DNA of 21,655 nucleotides from assembly GCA_013375385.1 (NCBI GenBank), contig JABXJY010000018.1:1-21655 (forward strand), given 5' to 3'. A program made the position numbers and the translations under genes. Below are positions 16,280-21,655 of this stretch, one piece after another. Position 1 is the stretch's first letter. Every line of letters begins with the position of its first letter. The notes under the pieces were generated by a model. That model did not search any database. It saw only the letters and a program-made list of their open reading frames with translations, and was not told the origin of the DNA. This DNA is from Desulfobacterales bacterium (lineage in GTDB: Bacteria; Desulfobacterota; DSM-4660; Desulfatiglandales; B25-G16).

Positions 16280-16879
16280 ATGAATAAGACGGATTTACTT
16301 TCCAGGGTTTCAGTTTTTTTCCTCATGAAAAAGGAGGACTTGCAACGGATCGCCGAACTGGCCCAGTACCATCTGTTCCATGAAGGAGACGTGATTATCA
16401 GAGAGGGCGACCACAGCAGGCAGCTTTTTATCATTGTTAGCGGCAAAGTAGAGATCATAAAAGATCTGGGCGGAAAGAACGAAAGACGTCTACGAATTTT
16501 CGGTCCTCACAGCTATTTTGGTGAGATGGCCCTGATCGATGGTTTGGTTCGATCGGCCAGCGTGGTTGCCAAAAAGGACACCCAGGTACTATCCCTCGAT
16601 CAATTAAACCTCCGCCAGGAGATTGAGAAATACCCCACCTTAGCCATCGAGCTGCTCCAGATGTTGAGTCGACGCGTGCGAGCGATTGAAAAGAGCATGA
16701 TAAACACGCTGGGAGCTTATTTGCCTGTTTGTGCCAATTGCAAGAATATACGTGAGGTTGACGGCTCATGGACACCGATAGAGGAATACATCGCTGACCA
16801 TTCCGAAACTGAATTCAGTCACAGTTTTTGTCCAGAGTGTCTGAAAAAGCTCTATCCAGAATATTACAAGGATGATTAG
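16280..16879 (+). CDS. Cyclic-nucleotide-binding domain protein with C-terminal Cys4 module
   Basis: The 199-aa protein has a CRP/cNMP-binding beta-roll (about residues 10-125). EGDVIIREGDHSRQLFIIVS and FGEMALIDGLVRSASVV carry the phosphate-binding cassette, with Glu82 and Arg91 conserved, so ligand binding is plausible. A helix (LLQMLSRRVRAIEKSM) follows. The C-terminus is then not the helix-turn-helix expected of a regulator but a short module with C151-x2-C154 (VCANCKNI) and C184-x2-C187 (FCPECLKKLYPE). This tail matches in style the LPICxxCKKIR...CPEC ends found on many deltaproteobacterial PAS/sensor proteins, where it may bind zinc. It lacks a DNA-binding domain, so it is probably a signalling or protein-interaction component. 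GGAG lies 10 nt before the ATG. Confidence 0.85.
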   Translation: MNKTDLLSRVSVFFLMKKEDLQRIAELAQYHLFHEGDVIIREGDHSRQLFIIVSGKVEIIKDLGGKNERRLRIFGPHSYFGEMALIDGLVRSASVVAKKDTQVLSLDQLNLRQEIEKYPTLAIELLQMLSRRVRAIEKSMINTLGAYLPVCANCKNIREVDGSWTPIEEYIADHSETEFSHSFCPECLKKLYPEYYKDD

Positions 16880-16904
16880 TTTTCAAGGTATTGAGAATAT
16901 GAGA

Positions 16905-16956
16905 GGGGAACATCGCTTCTAAAGCAACTTATGATTTCTTCCCTGAAGATATCTTG
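16905..16956 (+). repeat. Repeat R1, 5' fragment (R1d)
   Basis: GGGGAACATCGCTTCTAAAG and CTGAAGATATCTTG match the opening of R1b (19991) and R1c (21231). The right part of the element is absent. It lies 26 nt after the cNMP-binding gene. Confidence 0.6.
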
Positions 16957-17084
16957 CCTAGCATCCTCCCATAGAAAAGTAGTTAATAGCCAAGGAATAG
17001 TTCAATCACCAACACAGTCAGGGTCAAAAAGCAGAAAGAAGGATGCCATAAAGGCAGAAAAATTGCTCTAAGACCCACTCGGGT

Positions 17085-17334
17085 GGGGCCTGGTCTTGAT
17101 ATGGGACATTTCTGGCCATCTGATAGTCGACGTTATATAATTCCCAAAAAGAAAAAAGCCAGATCCCGATTTAGTCGGGATCACGGCTTTTGCAGGTCCT
17201 TACATAAGGTCAAGAGGTTATCAACCATCCCCAGGCATTACCTGTCCTGAGCTCAGTCGAAGGAATCCCCCCACCCCCTATCCTTTAGAAAGCATAAAAG
17301 CAGTCAAGGGAAAAAAGATGGCTGGGAGTTATTC
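17085..17334 (+). repeat. Repeat H, full copy 1 (H1)
   Basis: It opens GGGGCCTGGTCTTGATATGG, continues GACATTTCTGGCCATCTGAT, then a terminator-like hairpin GATCCCGA-TTTAG-TCGGGATC (17162-17182) flanked by AGCC/GGCT and TTTTGCAGG. It goes on to ATCAACCATCCCC and a REP-like palindrome TCCTGAGCTCAGTCGAAGG (17245-17263). It aligns with H3 over about 250 bp, to GTTATTC at the end. Its last 50 nt precede the MazF gene end, so it may also terminate the toxin transcript from the opposite side. Between 16957 and 17084 I see nothing. Confidence 0.85.
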
Positions 17335-17385
17335 AGCTAATTCAACGATTACGTCCCGCTCGATCCGTTGGTAGGCCTTTCATGC

Positions 17386-17712
17386 TCATATGGATAGCCC
17401 GAGTTGAACTCTCACTGCTTGTTCCACCTTTCGCATGTCTGCAATCGACAACCTTCCCTCCAGATCCATTAGGCGTAGTTTGCTGACCGTTGTCAGTTGA
17501 TCTGCCATTGCTTTGCATTGCTTTTCATTCAATGTAACGTAAGCTTCGCTTTGATAGAGACGATCGATTTTGCTTGTAATCGGTACAATTTGAACCCTGT
17601 TTAGAAACCTGTTAGAAATATCATTGCTGATAATGATAGCTGGGCGTTTTTTGTGGATTTCACCACCTACCGCTGGTTCTAAGTTCACCCACCACACTTC
17701 ACCGCGGTTCAT
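17386..17712 (-). CDS. MazF/PemK-family endoribonuclease toxin
   Basis: From the preferred ATG at 17712 this is a 108-aa protein; an ATG three codons upstream (17721) is also possible. The sequence MNRGEVWWVNLEPAVGGEIH and KKRPAIIISND is the classic MazF/PemK opening, with VQIVPITSK and the QLTTVSKLRL segment following. Members cleave mRNA at short sequence motifs when the labile antitoxin is lost. The gene overlaps the end of the antitoxin gene by 14 nt, the usual coupled order of antitoxin then toxin. The Arg of KRPA and the Thr of PITS, important for RNA cleavage in the family, are present, so the toxin looks intact. Confidence 0.93.
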   Translation of the reverse strand: MNRGEVWWVNLEPAVGGEIHKKRPAIIISNDISNRFLNRVQIVPITSKIDRLYQSEAYVTLNEKQCKAMADQLTTVSKLRLMDLEGRLSIADMRKVEQAVRVQLGLSI

Positions 17713-17929
17713 CGCTAACATCTCCTATTGTCGCCTCTGACCATTCCAGTGCTTCAGATTCACGGGCTTCATCTTGGGCCATCTGTTCATAAGCCGCATG
17801 GAGATCTTGATTGGAAATGTGTGGCCGGACCAATTCCTCGATAAACCGACTGATATGACCTCTACCTACTATCCTATGTAGGCCTTGATAGACTTTATCG
17901 TCTATGGTAATAGTCAACTTCTTTTGCAT
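17699..17929 (-). CDS. Ribbon-helix-helix antitoxin of the MazF module
   Basis: A 76-aa protein with an N-terminal beta strand and two helices (KLTITIDDKVYQGL, then RGHISRFIEELVRPHI) typical of CopG/RHH DNA-binding antitoxins, not the AbrB-type MazE. The acidic C-terminal tail (AQDEARESEALEWSEATIGD) would wrap the toxin. A G-run 5 nt before ATG 17929 serves as a weak ribosome site. It should repress its own promoter through the palindrome just upstream. Confidence 0.88.
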   Translation of the reverse strand: MQKKLTITIDDKVYQGLHRIVGRGHISRFIEELVRPHISNQDLHAAYEQMAQDEARESEALEWSEATIGDVSDEPR

Positions 17930-17944
17930 GATATCCCCCTCTGG

Positions 17945-17991
17945 TATACGTGTACAATACGTATAATAAATTATCGTTTGGAGATATGCAA
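17945..17991 (-). promoter_or_regulatory. Promoter and palindromic operator of the MazF module
   Basis: On the minus strand TTGCAT (17991-17986), a 17-nt spacer and TATTAT (17968-17963) form a plausible promoter. TATACGT (17945-17951) and ACGTATA (17959-17965) are a perfect 7-bp inverted repeat with a 7-nt spacer, overlapping the -10 and start site. This is where an autorepressing RHH antitoxin would be expected to bind. Confidence 0.6.
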
Positions 17992-18218
17992 GTGGATTTC
18001 AAAAAAAAGACTCAAATAGCCGGCCATTCGAACACAAGATCATCAGGAGGCAGCCAGGTCGTTTCCTGAGAAGAGAGAACCGGTATTTGTCGGAAAACAA
18101 CGAATAAAGACAGGCTGTAAAAATGGCGTGGTGGTCCTATAACTGATGAAAGGGTAGAGGATCGGATCTTTTGCTTTGAAAAAAGTCTTTTCTCTGAAGC
18201 TCCAAGCGGACCATGAAT

Positions 18219-18383
18219 GGGGTCTGGGCTTGACGTGGGACATTTCTGGCCATCTAATAATCCATGTTATATAATTGCTAAAAAGAAAAGAGCCGTACCA
18301 GTGGCGCCAAAGGCGAGGACGATCACGGCTTTTGCAGGCCCATACGTAGCGTTAACAGATTGTCGGTCATCCCCCAAGCACTA
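18219..18383 (+). repeat. Repeat H, copy 2 (H2), altered hairpin tip
   Basis: GGGGTCTGGGCTTGACGTGG and GACATTTCTGGCCATCTAAT match H1 and H3. The outer stem AGCCGT (18291-18296)/ACGGCT (18325-18330) is kept, but the apical part is replaced by GGCGCCAAAGGCG-type sequence that still folds. It ends near TCGGTCATCCCCC and lacks the REP-like tail of H1 and H3. It lies between the two divergently oriented toxin-antitoxin operons. I see nothing else in 17992-18590. Confidence 0.82.
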
Positions 18384-18590
18384 TCCCTCCACCCCTGATA
18401 GTCTTATCTTGCCGGTCTTTAAGAGAAACGAGTGATAAAGGTAAGGAATTCGATGAAGCCTGAGGCTCGGGATTACCTTTCCTGGGAGGGAAGACGATCT
18501 TTAATCCTTGCATGCGGTACTCCTTTTATGATCCGTCCACTTCCAGAATACAGGGTAACAATATTCTGAATTCTGAGATAGGCTTAATAG

Positions 18591-18633
18591 TTGACTTTTA
18601 TGTAAATAAAAATTATTCTAAAGTTAAACTTTA
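18591..18633 (+). promoter_or_regulatory. Promoter and palindromic operator of the Phd/PIN module
   Basis: TTGACT (18591-18596), 17 nt, and TATTCT (18614-18619) are a reasonable promoter. It runs directly into a perfect 15-nt palindrome TAAAGTTAAACTTTA (18619-18633), a likely antitoxin operator at the transcription start. AGGAGGT lies just upstream of the ATG at 18657. Confidence 0.6.
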
Positions 18634-18656
18634 AATCACCTTTAGGAGGTGCTTAT

Positions 18657-18893
18657 ATGCCAAAATATATTAGCGCAAAGGAATTTCGTAAGCGGTTCCC
18701 AGAAGTTTCAGAAGATCTTAAACGATGGGGAGAGATTGTAGTATTAAAAAGGTCAAAACCACTATTCAAAGTAGTACCTATTGAAGAGTCTCCTTTCGAC
18801 CTGCTCGATCGGTCTGCTGCTTCCCAAGACAATGCTCAACCAGATCTCCAGGAAATATCCCTGATTGTCCACAAATTGCGGGAAATTTCGTGA
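18657..18893 (+). CDS. Phd/YefM-like antitoxin of a PIN-toxin module
   Basis: A 78-aa protein with the opening MPKYISAKEFRKRFPEVSED and GEIVVLKRSKPLFKVVPIEE. This is the Phd/YefM N-terminal fold, in which a short 'I-S-A-K-E-F-R' strand/helix is followed by a beta hairpin (V-L-K-R-x-K-P). The C-terminal third is acidic and likely disordered until toxin-bound. Its TGA stop overlaps the toxin start as GTGA. An excellent AGGAGGT ribosome site is present. It is expected to repress at the palindrome 18619-18633. Confidence 0.85.
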   Translation: MPKYISAKEFRKRFPEVSEDLKRWGEIVVLKRSKPLFKVVPIEESPFDLLDRSAASQDNAQPDLQEISLIVHKLREIS

Positions 18894-19318
18894 GAATAGT
18901 CATTGATACCAATGTGGCTGTATCCGGTCTGCTATGGGGAGGACCCCCAAACCAACTCCTGAGATGGGCCCGTGATACTATTCTTGATATCGTCGGTTGT
19001 GAGGAAACAATTGATGAATTAAGGCACGTTATTCAATGCAAGAATTTCTCTGAAAGGCTATCTGAGCTCAAGACAACGTCCAATGAAACAATGGCCTATT
19101 TCATGAATCTCATCACATTTGTACCCACGCCGGAATCCATCCCGGAAGCCATCCATGAAGATCCCTTTGATAACATCTTTTTAGCGTTGGCATCGGAAAG
19201 CAACGCTTATCTAATCATCTCCGGCGACAAACATCTTGTCGATCCTGGGGAATACAATAGGATACAGATTGTAACCCCCAGTGAGGCTATAAGGGTTATA
19301 AAAGAGCTTTTCAAATAA
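18890..19318 (+). CDS. PIN-domain ribonuclease toxin (COG1569-like)
   Basis: A 142-aa toxin begins with GTG 18890, overlapping the antitoxin stop by 4 nt. The acidic metal-binding residues of a PIN domain are in order: VIDTNVAVSGLL (Asp6), TIDELRHV (Glu43), EDPFDNIFLALA (Asp91/Asp94) and IISGDKHL (Asp113). The arrangement fits the 'putative toxin-antitoxin system toxin component, PIN family' group, which cleaves RNA with Mg/Mn. All four acidic positions are present, so it appears active. It is unrelated to the MazF module encoded on the other strand 1 kb away. Confidence 0.92.
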   Translation: MRIVIDTNVAVSGLLWGGPPNQLLRWARDTILDIVGCEETIDELRHVIQCKNFSERLSELKTTSNETMAYFMNLITFVPTPESIPEAIHEDPFDNIFLALASESNAYLIISGDKHLVDPGEYNRIQIVTPSEAIRVIKELFK

Positions 19319-19350
19319 AGGGATAATGGCAGTATCTCCCTATAGTCGAA

Positions 19351-19629
19351 GGGGTCTGGCCTTGACATGGGACATTTCATTTCTGGCCATCTGATAATGA
19401 ACGTTTTGTAATCGCTAAAAAGAAAGGAGCCGTGTCCCGATTCAGTCGGGATCACGGCTTTTGCAGGCTCTTGCATAAGGTTGAGAGGTTATCAGACATC
19501 CCCACCCATTACTTGTCCTGAGCTCAGTCGAAGGACCTGCCCTGACCTCAGTCCAAGGAATCCCCCCGCCGCCCGTACTTTGGAAATTATGAAGGCAGTG
19601 AAAGGGAAAAAGATGCTTAAGGGTTATTC
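19351..19629 (+). repeat. Repeat H, full copy 3 (H3)
   Basis: GGGGTCTGGCCTTGACATGG opens the element. Outer arms TCTGATAA (19390-19397) and TTATCAGA (19489-19496) pair, as does an inner hairpin AGCCGTG-TCCCGA-TTCAG-TCGGGA-T-CACGGCT (19428-19459) followed by TTTTGCAGG. It runs to GACATCCCC and then a REP-like tail. A 5-nt insertion (ATTTC duplicated) near 19375 sets it apart from H1. It closes the toxin-antitoxin block and may terminate the PIN toxin transcript, whose stop is 32 nt upstream. Confidence 0.85.
19512..19559 (+). repeat. REP-like palindrome, tandem pair
   Basis: TCCTGAGCTCAGTCGAAGG lies in a 24-bp unit at 19512-19535, and a degenerate second unit (CCCTGACCTCAGTCCAAGG) follows directly at 19536-19559. 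A single copy occurs in H1 at 17241-17264. The CTGAGCTCAG centre with a TCGAAGG tail resembles widespread bacterial REP sequences. Confidence 0.6.
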
Positions 19630-19630
19630 T

Positions 19631-19990
19631 ACCTGCTCAAAAAGGTCGCGTTCTTCATGAGCTGGATCCCGGTAGGAACGCCGGTTACCCCCCGGTTTCC
19701 ATGCGAGGAACTTGCGTACGTGCACGGGTCTTAGACCACGCAGGGTCCCGTCACATCTCGCGATAGTGATGTCGCCTGTATTGCCCTCCGCACTTGCATA
19801 CGTCATCGGCACCCTAGAGCTCGAACCATATCTTTCGCGGCTCAATACCCAGCCTGCACTTTCCCCTGTCAATGCTTCGCCAATAATGTCACCATTATCA
19901 ACGCCTGACTCGGGGCCGGTGTGGCTCGCTAGGCCTTCACCCTATGGCTCTTCCATCCACTCCACCTTACCGGTTTTAACCGGCGCTCTC
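19631..19990 (-). other. GC-rich non-coding block, possible truncated group II intron 5' region
   Basis: About 360 bp with higher GC than its surroundings and no credible gene on either strand. Read on the minus strand it has a series of short G/A-rich, structured motifs: an ACCGGTTTTAACCGG hairpin (19969-19983), TGACAGGGGAAAGTGCAGGC (19874-19855) and GGAAACCGGGGGGTAACCGG (19701-19682). The spurious 82-aa reading frame here resembles, from memory, the false ORFs often called just upstream of group II intron reverse transcriptases. No reverse transcriptase follows, because H3 begins where it would be expected. The assignment is tentative. Confidence 0.3.
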
Positions 19991-20169
19991 GGACGTTGCT
20001 TCTAAAGCAATTTATTGGCCTGTTCTTGAAGATATTTGCTTTAGAAGCTTTGACGAGGAGGAAAGTGAGTTGCGGTTGGGGCGCAGGAGAAGATCTGTCA
20101 TTCGGTAGTCTGACTATTTAGTAGTTTCAGAAATGCTAAGTCGCTTTGGAACCTACGCCCCGTCCCCCT
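19991..20169 (+). repeat. Repeat R1, full copy b (R1b)
   Basis: GGACGTT is followed by a perfect 13-bp inverted repeat, GCTTCTAAAGCAA (19998-20010) and TTGCTTTAGAAGC (20036-20048), enclosing GGCCTGTTCTTGAAGATA. Then come GAGGAAAGTGAGTTGCGGTT, AGAAGATCTGTCATTCGGT, ACTATTTAG, and an end at CTACGCCCCGTCCCCC. Same orientation as R1c; the two bracket the FMN-oxidase gene. Confidence 0.85.
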
Positions 20170-20170
20170 A

Positions 20171-20199
20171 TTGACACGCAAGCCTAATTTCCCTATACT
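20171..20199 (+). promoter_or_regulatory. Near-consensus sigma-70 promoter of the FMN-oxidase gene
   Basis: TTGACA (20171-20176), exactly 17 nt, and TATACT (20194-20199) lie 48 nt before the ATG at 20248. The -35 begins 2 nt after the C-run that ends repeat R1b. It is the strongest promoter visible in the right half of the window. Confidence 0.72.
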
Positions 20200-20247
20200 C
20201 CGTCCCACAAGAAGCGAATTTTTATCAAATGGGAAAGGAGATAAAAA

Positions 20248-21249
20248 ATGAGTGAAGAGCAACTTACGATATCCGAGATCTACGCCAAGGGTAAAGAAAA
20301 CTTGGAGAAAAGCGGGGTTAGCTTGACGTTTCCCCCGGACAGTAATATCGGCGCATCCAGTAAGGAAAACCGGAAATATCTGGATTCCCTGTTTTTTGAG
20401 CCCAAATTTTTCGATCCGGTTGAGGCAGATACAAGTCTCAGTCTTTTTGGCAGAAGATTGAGAACACCAGCGTTTTGCTCAGCCCTCTCCATGCTACCGT
20501 TTATGCCAGAGAATTGCCTGGTTGATATAGCCAGAGGTATAGGTAATGCCGGCTCTTTGATGATGCTCGGCATCGGTGGTTCTGGTGAGCTCCAAAATGC
20601 CATTGACACCGGAACTCCTATTGTCAAGATTGTAAAGCCATATCGAAAAACTGAATTAATCTATGAGAAGGTTCGTGATGCAGAGAGCCGGGGATGCGTG
20701 GCTGTGGGCATGGACATCGATCACTCTCTGGGACGATTGAGGGGTGATAGGGTTGACGGCACAGAGATACGCGGACCTCAGCGTAGCGATGAACTGAAAC
20801 AATTAATATCCCAAACCAAGCTGCCATTTATCATAAAGGGTGTGCTCAGTATTAGTGACGCCCAAAAGGCGGTAGAGATAGGGGCCTCTGTCATAGTGGT
20901 CAGCAATCACGCCGCCAATTCTCTCCTTTTTGGACTTCCTTCAATGATAGCCCTTCCCAGAATTGCTGATAGTGTGGGCAAGAAATTGACGGTTCTGGTG
21001 GACAGCGGTTTCAAAACTGGTAACGATGTTTTTAAAGCGCTGGCTTTTGGTGCCGCGGCCGTGGGCTTTGGCTGGTCTATGGTACTTGCCTTCGCGGCGG
21101 ATGGCTCGTCTGGAGTTGAACTCCTGGTTAATCAGATCACGGCAGAACTGTGTAGGACCATGACGGCTGTTGGTTGCCCTAACCTATCAACAATCAAAAG
21201 ATCAAGCGTTATCCAGGTGCCTCCCATGAAGGGGGAGCGTAGCTTCTAA
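20248..21249 (+). CDS. FMN-dependent alpha-hydroxy-acid oxidase/dehydrogenase family protein
   Basis: The 333-aa TIM-barrel flavoprotein has AAAGGAG before its ATG. Family landmarks are KLPFIIKGVLS (Lys197, FMN), VVSNHAANS (His221, the catalytic base position) and VLVDSGFKTGNDVFKALAFG followed by AAVGFG (phosphate-binding loop). In lactate oxidase/glycolate oxidase relatives the His is followed by GGRQ, whose Arg holds the substrate carboxylate; here the sequence is AAN, so the Arg is missing. Substrate specificity must differ, or activity may be lost. The gene has its own promoter and lies between direct repeats R1b and R1c. Its final codons (KGERSF and TAA) lie inside R1c, hinting that the original C-terminus was replaced. 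Confidence 0.85.
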   Translation: MSEEQLTISEIYAKGKENLEKSGVSLTFPPDSNIGASSKENRKYLDSLFFEPKFFDPVEADTSLSLFGRRLRTPAFCSALSMLPFMPENCLVDIARGIGNAGSLMMLGIGGSGELQNAIDTGTPIVKIVKPYRKTELIYEKVRDAESRGCVAVGMDIDHSLGRLRGDRVDGTEIRGPQRSDELKQLISQTKLPFIIKGVLSISDAQKAVEIGASVIVVSNHAANSLLFGLPSMIALPRIADSVGKKLTVLVDSGFKTGNDVFKALAFGAAAVGFGWSMVLAFAADGSSGVELLVNQITAELCRTMTAVGCPNLSTIKRSSVIQVPPMKGERSF

Positions 21250-21431
21250 AGAAATTTGCTGGCCTGTTCTTGAAGATATTTGGTTTAGAATTGTTGACGA
21301 GGGGGATAGTTAAAAGAGAAGGAATAGAGGAAAGTGAGTTACGGTCAGGAGCCAGGAAATGATCCGTCATTCGGTTATCTAACTATTTAGGAGTTTCAAA
21401 AACGCCAAGTTGCTTCAGAGCCCATGTCCCC
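21231..21431 (+). repeat. Repeat R1, full copy c (R1c), overlapping the end of a gene
   Basis: GGGGGAGCGTAGCTTCTAAAG opens the element and includes the stop codon of the upstream gene. GGCCTGTTCTTGAAGATATT, a weakened TTCTAAA/TTTAGAA inverted repeat, GGAATAGAGGAAAGTGAGTT, GTCATTCGGT, AACTATTTAGGAGTTTC and CATGTCCCC follow. It is a 200-bp form, slightly longer than R1b because it keeps the GATAGTTAAAAGAGAA segment. Confidence 0.85.
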
Positions 21432-21655
21432 TCTTCCCAAAATAAAATGCAAGATGCGTTTGATGAAACCTGAACTATTACATCGTATTCTGTTGTTCTT
21501 AGATGCAACGAAATGTATCATTCGATCAAGATTTTTTTATTACCGCCCGTTTTTTGTGTCGCATTTAATTACCACTCGTTGTTTTGCACAATGTCCCACA
21601 TGCCTGTGGCGAGGCGAATCCACTGAAGAAAAGGACACTTCAAAAGTCATCGACT
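21432..21655. other. Terminal intergenic stretch, nothing recognised
   Basis: AT-rich DNA to the right edge. I see no open frame of significance, no tRNA and no clear terminator. ATGTCCCACATG near 21591-21602 again has the GT-CCC flavour of the repeat termini but is too short to assign. Confidence 0.5.

Noticed and set aside
17085..19629. Integron attC array
   Set aside because: I could not find the conserved 7-bp attC core sites at the repeat ends or an integrase, and the cargo operons carry their own promoters. Left as a novel cassette-like layout only.
17085..19629. CRISPR array
   Set aside because: The repeats are 165-280 bp long with kilobase spacing and genes between them.
19624..19872. 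82-aa minus-strand and 97-aa plus-strand open frames in the GC-rich block
   Set aside because: No protein-like pattern or ribosome site. They are better explained by a structured non-coding sequence.

Overview
The window looks like accessory or metabolic-island DNA from an anaerobic bacterium, most plausibly a Desulfobacterota (deltaproteobacterial) relative. The assignment is an inference. It rests on the C-terminal Cys4 module of the protein at 16280-16879, a style common in that group, and on abundant short repeats with GGGGGAC-type ends. No rRNA, tRNA or housekeeping marker is present to fix the lineage.

Left part (1-10128). On the minus strand a GntR/FCD regulator precedes a partial PrpF-family isomerase that runs off the left edge. 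On the plus strand a long co-directional cluster encodes a COG1228-type amidohydrolase, a family-5 (Dpp/Opp-like) solute-binding protein, two permeases, a creatininase-family amidohydrolase and two ABC ATPases. Together these look like an uptake-and-hydrolysis system for a small peptide-like or amide-bearing compound. The binding-protein gene has an in-frame TGA where the family normally has Trp, so the importer may be dead or dependent on readthrough. A strong 12-bp hairpin separates the binding protein from the permeases.

Middle part (10129-16092). A minus-strand TPP-dependent, acetolactate-synthase-like enzyme is followed by an IS200/IS605 transposase relic and an SDR oxidoreductase with Thr at the usual Ser position. 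An AT-rich block of envelope-type genes comes next. Its first member, an IPT/TIG-domain protein, is split by a 7-bp tandem duplication. It is followed by two overlapping small exported or membrane genes.

Right part (16280-21655). A cyclic-nucleotide-binding protein carries a Cys4 tail instead of a DNA-binding domain. Two unrelated toxin-antitoxin operons follow (RHH/MazF on minus, Phd/PIN on plus), each with a visible palindromic operator. Three direct copies of a hairpin-containing repeat (H) bracket the two operons at an almost constant 1.13-kb spacing. A GC-rich block of possible group II intron origin comes next. The last gene is an FMN-dependent alpha-hydroxy-acid oxidase relative with its own near-consensus promoter, bracketed by direct copies of another repeat (R1). 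The downstream R1 copy supplies the gene's last codons and its stop.

The recurring theme is several families of small, non-coding, palindromic elements, named here H, R1 and M. They share GGGG(G)-start and CCCC(C)-end termini and sit at gene boundaries throughout the window.
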